From Sophora flavescens (Eukaryota; Streptophyta; Magnoliopsida; Fabales; Fabaceae), in NCBI GenBank assembly GCA_030762895.1, contig CM061063.1:78489836-78553835 (forward strand): a stretch of 64,000 nt of DNA, in the 5' to 3' direction. Positions within the stretch are counted from its first letter, which is position 1. Each line of letters begins with the position of its first letter. The notes below the pieces were generated by a model, which searched no databases, was not told the DNA's origin, and was given only the letters and a program-made list of their open reading frames with translations. Of this stretch, positions 58,087 through 64,000 are shown in pieces. Made by a program: the position numbers and the translations under genes.

Positions 58087-59544
58087 TGTTGGGTCACCGA
58101 CAAGTGTACCGGGTCGTCGCAAGTAATAAAATTAACACGGTAAGAATTTACCGAGGTCGAACTCAGGGATTGGGCTACCAATTCAACTAGTCCGCGGGAA
58201 ATCAGATACGTTTGGTCAAGTAACAGAAAGTGGTTGAGAGAGAGAGATTAATATCGTAATTCAAATAAGAAATCAAATAAAGCTACGGTTTTAAAATCAG
58301 AAATTAAAATATCCAAGGTCTCAAATCCGCCTACCCAATCATGTATAGTACCTAAGTGATGATGAATTCCTCCCTAAGTTCAATTATAATGTCAACCGGG
58401 ACCCCCAATTTCTCCTATATCCACTGTCGTGTTCAATAGGACGTATTCGACGAATGGATTAATTACTTACTAGGTCTCATAACCCTAATCTCGAATTCTG
58501 TTAATTCGTGTTCCCTATAAGGTTGCACTAATCTCCTAAATCCACTGTCGTGCTCATTATTCAATTAGTGATTCCAATCCAAGTTCTAAAACGCGAATCG
58601 CCGATCAACCTGAACACGTTTAACTAGTCAATCACGCAACACATATGATCAACACAATCAAATCAGAATTGGAAAACATAAATTGAGACAAGGGAGAAAG
58701 ACATACATCACATCGAATCTACACCGCCATGGGTGACTTCATTGTTCCCTCAGATGAGGGGATTAGTTCCTCATGCTCATAGACAAGCAATCCGACATAA
58801 TCACCATGATAAAATAAAAAGAAAAGAGGAGACGCAGCTCCAAAGAGAAAAGAAATCTTCCCAAACGCTACTCTACAGTGGAAAAACTACTAGGATTCGG
58901 ATCTGCCCAGAAGCTCTCCAAACTCCTCCCTATATCCCTCTCTTCTGATCTGAAACAGCCTATAAATAGGGATTCTGGTTCTCGGCCGCTCGCGGGGCGA
59001 ACATCCTTTCGCGAGACGAATCATTAGTTTTGGCGCGCTTTCAATTTGGATTTTTGCGAGGCGAGAGTGTATTCGCGGGGCGAGTCTTCAAACCTTAATC
59101 TGTCACAGCCGTGACCTTCATCACGGCTAGGTCGTGATGGTCTCTGTCTTCCAGGGTCTTCAGACTCTCGCGTGGCGAGAAGACTCTCGCGTGGCGAACC
59201 AGAATTGATGACTGTTGCTGTTTTACTGATCTTCAAGCTCGCGAGGCGAGCATCTACTCGCGGGGCGAGTATCTTAAGAATGGAAATTTCCACTGTTTCC
59301 TTGACTCGAAGTGCTTCATTCACTCTTGGAGCTTCACTTCTAACCTGAAATAATAAAAAGGAAAAAAAAGGCGTAATTCTATTCAAAATAGACTAAAAAC
59401 TACTAAAATTGCCTAGAACGAGTCAAAGTCTACTTAGGAACAAAACAAAGCCAGATTTGGGCGAAAACGAGATTGAACTCGAATAATTTGCACAAAAACC
59501 ATAGTCCATCTAGTTATAAAACTAGATAAGCCAAAGGCTTATCA
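58087..59544 (-). repeat. Element D 3' LTR
   Basis: 1458 bp. TGTTGGGTCACC...GGCTTATCA on the plus strand, so TGATAAGCC...ACCCAACA on the minus strand. It contains GCGAGGCGAG/CGCGGGGCGAG motifs at 59055-59270 and a CATCACGGCTAGGTCGTGATGG near-palindrome at about 59118. The left flank is GCAGC. The start matches element G. Confidence 0.85.
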
Positions 59545-59568
59545 AAACACCCCAAACTTAAACCTTGC
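59545..59568 (-). promoter_or_regulatory. Element D polypurine tract
   Basis: The minus strand reads GGTTTAAGTTTGGGGTGTTT right before the LTR start TGATAAGCC, the usual arrangement in Athila elements. Confidence 0.7.
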
Positions 59569-61459
59569 TTGTCCCCAAGCAAGCTAAAACTCAAAAAGGA
59601 CTCAAGACTTTGGCAAGCTTAAGGGAATCAATCGATTTCGCACAAATTTCATGCACTCAAAACAGTTTTTCTCCAATGATTTCCCCCCTACATTACGTAA
59701 TCCCCACATTCATTTACTTTAAACAATTGAGAACTTCATCATTCATGCAATCATTAATCTAAGTTGAGGATCAGGGTCACACACAAAAGGAAGATCACCA
59801 ATTTCAAACAATTGCCTTCCTCACAAGGGTATGTAAAATTTCACTCATTCGCTCAAATTCGTCTAGGCTATCAATTTTTCACTCAATTTCACATATCAAG
59901 AGCACTTCCCATGAATTTGATTTTTATCTCAAAAATGGTTCCTACGAAAACATGCATGCAACATCAAAAGGTCTTATAAAGGTTGTAATGGGGCCTGGCT
60001 GAGGGTAGGATATTTAAGGATGCTAGGCTTAAGTCCCTAGGAACTAAGAGAGCATGAGCATTTGACACATATTCAACTCAAATTCCTTTTTCCTTTTTTT
60101 TTTTTTTTGCCTCGGGTGACTACAACCTTTTCCTTGCTAATCTTTTTGTTTTGCCCCTTTTCTTTTGGCAATTTTTTTTTTCTTTTTTTCTTTTTTTTTT
60201 TGGGTTTCAACCTTTATTTTTCTTTTTCTCACCCCAATATGACACATCACCTTGTAGCCACCCCAAACTTAGTTTCCCACAACCCTTCTCTTGCTAAGCT
60301 TCCATGCTCTCCTACCCCAAACTTAGTTTCCCACAACCCTTCTCTTGCTAAGCTTCCATGCTCTCCTAATCCTAAGATTGGGTTAACATGGTTTTTCAGA
60401 TTTTTGGCTTATAATATAGGGTCATCAAGAAACAATAGGCTAATTAGGCTCAATGTGGCTAACTAGGGAACATGCATTAGGGATGGTTCTTTTTAGGCCA
60501 AGTATTTATTCAAAGAAAATTGCCTAAATCATTTGATGCAACACATAAACATGCAAACCATAAAGAGATTCAAGCAAATTCGGGAAAGTGCAACTTAACA
60601 GTGATTCACACATTCAAAAACAAAGTTGGAGGCTCTAATCCTCACCTGGACATTTTTGCAAATTGTTTGACCGAGATACAATTCCTAGTGTGTGCACCCC
60701 CTCACCCCAAACTTATCATAAATCAAGTAATCAAAATAAAATTCTCAAAGTTCAATTTTCAATTTTTCACATGGGGATCAACTTTTCTAATTTCAGAACC
60801 TAGGGGGAAATCATCAATGGTCAAAATAATATATGCAATCAATCTATGCTCAATTTAATCGAAATCCAAAAAACTTGCCGACACACATTCATACACAAAC
60901 TCTTGATCTTCTCAAATTATTCAAGAGTGACAAACAAAAACAAAAACAAAAACAAAAACCAAAACAAAAGTGAGGAAAGGAGAGGGTGCTCCCTGATCGA
61001 GTTTCCATGGTTGCCTCCTCATCCAATTGGTCTCACGGGCTCCCTTCTGTTGCATAGCATCCCGGAAGAACTCCTGCAAATTAAAACCTTAGGTGCAGAT
61101 TCACGAGGCGAGAGACAACTCGCGAGGTGAATCTGGAAAATTGTTATTCACACTTTCCAGAATAGCGAGGCGAGCAGTATCTCGCGAGGAGAATCTGGAA
61201 TTTCAATAGATGATGATGCCTAGAATCGCGAGGCGACAGTATACCTCGCGGCGCGAGACAGAAAAGTGAGCAAGCCTCTGAGATTCAGGGCTTCTGTCTC
61301 GCGCGGCCACTGTGGATTCGCGTGGCGAATCAAGCTTTTTTTTTTTTAATAATATAAATGAAAATGACAAAAACTAAAACCAAAGGATACCTAGCTTGGG
61401 TTGCCTCCCAAGTAGCGCTTGTTTAACGTCCCGAGCCTGACTCAAGTCACCCCTAAGGG
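59569..61459 (-). other. Non-coding 3' region of element D
   Basis: No protein domain; no env-like ORF was recognised. It includes poly-T tracts (60090-60200), a 54-bp tandem duplication (about 60262-60369, CCCAAACTTAGTTTCCCACA...) and GCGAGGCGAG-type motifs at 61100-61330 like those in the LTR. Confidence 0.6.
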
Positions 61460-63208
61460 TTAATCCGGAAGGTCTTGCTTGCCATGCCCTGCCTCAGTCC
61501 GTTTTCTGTAGGCTCTTACCCTTTCATATGCTCGCATGCTGTTCCCGGACAACTCATTTAAGTCCAGCATCCTTCTATAATCAGCACGAACTCTCCACCC
61601 CGTGATGGTCCTTTTTGGGATCAACTCATTGTCTGCATTGACCACCATGGTTGTGCCACCTTTCAACTTCGGTGCTTTACCATTCCTTTTCATGCCTTTG
61701 TTGCCGAGCTCCTTCTTTGCACATTCTTCCCTTGGGAGACTCGGTAAAGCTTCCATGTCTTTTAACCACTCAAGATAGACCTCATCCCCCAAAGGGCCTT
61801 TTTCCTCACTGACCCCATCATGGGATTTTACCGACACTTTTGCAAGTGAAGAACCATGGACTTCTCGAGTTTCCTTTGCCTTTACAGTTGAGTCCACCAC
61901 ATCCACTCGATACACATCTGACCTCTCAACAGGGTGCTTCATTGCTTCAAAGAGATTGAAGACTACCTCATCATCTTGCACCCTTAAAGTGAGTTTCCCT
62001 TGCCGCACATCTATCAAGGCACCCCCAGTGGCCAAGAAGGGCCTACCCAATATGAGAGGGACCTCGGCGTCTTCATCCATATCAAGCACTACAAAGTCTG
62101 CCGGAAATATGAGCTTGTCCACTTTTACTAACAAGTCTTCGACCACCCCATAAGGATATTTTATAAAGCGATCGGCTAGTTGGAGCGACATCCGTGTATC
62201 CTTGAATTCTTTGATCCCCAACCTCTTCATCATAGAGAGGGGCATCAAGTTGATGCTTGCCCCTAGATCACATAATGCCTTCCCTACAGTCATCCCCCCA
62301 ATGGTGCATGGTATCGAAAAAGAACCGGGATCCTTCAACTTTGGAGGCAATTTTCTTTGAAGAATGGCACTACACTCCTCGGTCAAAGCAACCGTTTCCT
62401 CATCCACTATTCTCCGCTTCTTGGTGAGAAGTTCCTTCATAAACCGGGCATATGATGGCATCTGTTCCAAGGCTTCCGCAAATGGAATGTTAATCTGAAG
62501 TTTGCGGAAGACATCAAGGAATTTGTTGAACTGCTTATCCTGTTGAGGCTTCTTCAATCTTTCAGGATACGGTACCTTCATGTAGGGCGGGAGGTCTTGG
62601 GGTTCAACCCACTTCTTCTTTCGGAACTCTTCATCCACAAGCTTTAGCCTACCCCCTTGCTCTGGTACCTTGTCATTTGCCAACTTCTCTTTCTCAGGTT
62701 GCTCTTCCTCAACATGTGGTTGTTCCGGGGCCTTGTCTTCCTGAGAACTGGCTGCACCCCTGTTAGATCCCAACACTTTACCGCTCCTGATTGTTATGGC
62801 ATTGCAATGGTTCTTAGGATTGTTCTCGGTATCACCTGGGAAAGTGCCTGGGGGACACTCATTCAGTTGCTTTGTGAGCTGAGCTATCTGCATCTCTAGA
62901 TTGTGCATTGTCGCCCCTGTATGCGTTGTCAACTTGTCAACTTTCATATTCACCTTCTCTGTGTTGATTACCATCTTTTCCATTGCTGCATTCATCTTCT
63001 CAAAAGTCAATTCCCAAGGTTGCCTTCCACCATCTGTTATTTGCAACTGATTAGGCCTCGGAAGAGCCTGCTGAGTATTGCGCTGCTGAATTCCAATGTT
63101 CGGCCTCAGACCCTGTGGAGGTTGTTGCCAATTATGTTGAGGATGTTGTTGACCGGCTAGACCGCCATTAGCATCACTCCAAGCGAAACCCGGATGGTCT
63201 CTCCTCAT
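61460..63208 (-). CDS. Element D gag C-terminus, protease and fused pol remnant
   Basis: 582 residues open. Residues ~310-400 are the retroviral-type aspartic protease in Athila style: ALCDLGASINLMPLSMMKRL (DLGAS in place of the usual DSG/DTG) and VPLILGRPFLATGGALIDV. Upstream is the gag tail with PPYMKVPYPERL and FRKLQINIPFAEALEQMP. At ~533-545 it enters the start of RT (RTITGWRV), then jumps at about residue 546 (near 61570) to LDLNELSGNSMRAYERVRAY, which resembles the C-terminal integrase region of Athila pol. The pol between is deleted with the frame kept. The product could bind RNA and process gag but not reverse transcribe. A frameshift separates it from the upstream gag at about 63210. 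Confidence 0.85.
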   Translation of the reverse strand: MRRDHPGFAWSDANGGLAGQQHPQHNWQQPPQGLRPNIGIQQRNTQQALPRPNQLQITDGGRQPWELTFEKMNAAMEKMVINTEKVNMKVDKLTTHTGATMHNLEMQIAQLTKQLNECPPGTFPGDTENNPKNHCNAITIRSGKVLGSNRGAASSQEDKAPEQPHVEEEQPEKEKLANDKVPEQGGRLKLVDEEFRKKKWVEPQDLPPYMKVPYPERLKKPQQDKQFNKFLDVFRKLQINIPFAEALEQMPSYARFMKELLTKKRRIVDEETVALTEECSAILQRKLPPKLKDPGSFSIPCTIGGMTVGKALCDLGASINLMPLSMMKRLGIKEFKDTRMSLQLADRFIKYPYGVVEDLLVKVDKLIFPADFVVLDMDEDAEVPLILGRPFLATGGALIDVRQGKLTLRVQDDEVVFNLFEAMKHPVERSDVYRVDVVDSTVKAKETREVHGSSLAKVSVKSHDGVSEEKGPLGDEVYLEWLKDMEALPSLPREECAKKELGNKGMKRNGKAPKLKGGTTMVVNADNELIPKRTITGWRVRADYRRMLDLNELSGNSMRAYERVRAYRKRTEAGHGKQDLPD

Positions 63209-63215
63209 ATACCCC

Positions 63216-63470
63216 CTATTTCGATTCTCGATTTGTAGTCATTGCATGCATTCCTCGATAGTTATTCTGGGGCACAATGTCATAGAAGTTGTGGCATGAG
63301 TCCACATGTTCCTGAGAGAAGTTGAACGGGCAGCTCCGAGTGTCATGATCTCCATTACAATTTTCACATCCCGGAGGCATTCCCTCGTGTATCGCATTAA
63401 CCTTCTTGTTCCCAGACAAAGCCTCGATCTGCATCTTCAACAATCTGTTTTGCTCAAGAATGGCTTCCAT
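63216..63470 (-). pseudogene. Element D gag zinc-knuckle segment
   Basis: MEAILEQNRLLKMQIEALSG then CENCNGDHDTRSC, a shortened C-x2-C-x3-H-x4-C knuckle typical of Athila gag. It is in the same frame as the gag segment to the right, separated by one stop near 63492, and ends by a frameshift at 63216. Confidence 0.75.
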
Positions 63471-63491
63471 TGTCCCAGAACTGATTCCACT

Positions 63492-64000
63492 TTAGGTTTC
63501 CCTTCCACGGTTGTAATCATTATATGACATCTTCTCCAATAATGCCCATCCATCCTCAGCTGATAAGTAGGAAAAAGAACCGCCAGCTGTGGCATCACAG
63601 TTCATCTGATAGCGTCCCCTCAACCCGTTAAAGAAATGCTGAACTTTGGAGACCGGGTCAAAGAACGCTGAAGGGCATCTTCTCAAGAGCCCGTTGTACC
63701 TCTCCCAGGCCTCATTATAGGTTTCATCTTCTGCCTGCCTGAAGGATGTGACGACAATTCTTGCTTGTGCCGCTTTCTGAGGGGGAAAATATTTGGTTAG
63801 GAACTTTTGTGCCATTTGCTCCAAAGTTCTGATGCTGTTCCTATCCAAGCTGTCAACCCAATCGCGAGCGACATCCCTAAGAGAGAGAGGGAAAAGCCGC
63901 AAGTGAAACTCATCTTGTGAGACTCCTCTTGTCTTCTGTAAGTCACAAGCTTCAAGGAAGCGAGTGATGTGTCTATGAGGGTCCTGTTTTCCACTCCCAT
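63492..64000 (-). pseudogene. Element D gag (runs off the window)
   Basis: The minus frame from the window edge reads DPHRHITRFLEACDLQKT, FHLRLFPLSLRDVARDWVDS and MAQKFLTKYFPPQKAAQARI, the retrotransposon gag domain (PF03732). It ends at a stop at 63492 after NDYNRGRET. The N-terminus is outside the window. Confidence 0.85.

Larger units (their letters stand above)
58087..64000 (-). mobile_element. Element D: Athila-like Ty3/gypsy element with most of pol deleted
   Basis: The 3' LTR lies at 58087-59544 and the polypurine tract just right of it. A non-coding stretch follows, then a gag-protease frame up to the window edge, all on the minus strand. RT, RNase H and most of integrase are missing. 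It is inserted in the gag of element C. The 5' LTR is outside the window. Confidence 0.85.

Noticed and set aside
1..64000. tRNA genes, rRNA, CRISPR arrays or bacterial-type operons
   Set aside because: None seen; B-box-like sequence at 5356 belongs to a SINE, and all tandem arrays lack the spacer-repeat pattern of CRISPR.

Overview
This is plant nuclear DNA, most likely from a eudicot. The evidence is multi-exon genes with plant-type introns, a plant SUN-domain gene, a plant type I inositol polyphosphate 5-phosphatase gene, a plant mobile domain gene, and a dense stack of plant transposable elements (Ty3/gypsy chromovirus, Athila-like, Ty1/copia, CACTA, SINE, MITE). I could not fix the family or species. 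No tRNA, rRNA or CRISPR was seen.

Layout: 1-2.6 kb is AT-rich with no gene. 2.67-4.51 kb is a plant mobile domain (PMD) gene or pseudogene plus a coiled-coil ORF. 5.3-5.5 kb is a SINE. 5.96-8.03 kb is an intact two-exon SUN gene. 10.35-16.33 kb is non-autonomous LTR element A (minus strand). 18.1-22.3 kb is an intact nine-exon 5-phosphatase gene. 22.3-23.1 kb is a MITE. 24.03-30.64 kb is a CACTA element with 3-bp target duplications. 32.00-42.14 kb is a ~3-kb solo LTR (E) split by a second non-autonomous LTR element, B (plus strand). 43.4-45.4 kb holds a Ca2+-ATPase pseudogene and a ~185-bp tandem array. 45.4-47.5 kb holds a CACTA terminus broken by an Athila-type LTR, then a coiled-coil pseudogene. 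47.8-50.77 kb is the left part of a copia element (F). 50.78-58.09 kb is a decayed chromovirus (C). 58.09-64.0 kb is an Athila-like element (D) inserted in the gag of C and running off the window.

The most interesting signal is gene capture. Element A carries decayed fragments of a group-3-type sulfate transporter and a CCHC zinc-knuckle protein. Element B carries a nearly whole RING-H2 E3 ligase gene immediately after its leader. Copia element F carries an internally deleted PDIL2-type protein disulfide isomerase fragment after its gag. All are in the sense orientation of their host element and none shows an intron. A and B lack gag and pol, have LTRs that look about 98% identical by eye, and share their R-U5 and primer-site region but not their upstream LTR half. 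Both contain repeated internal copies of the polypurine-tract/LTR-start boundary, and in A two of the captured segments begin just after such a seam. This suggests a family built by repeated template switching. Only the SUN and 5-phosphatase genes look like functional host genes; nearly everything else is mobile DNA or its debris.
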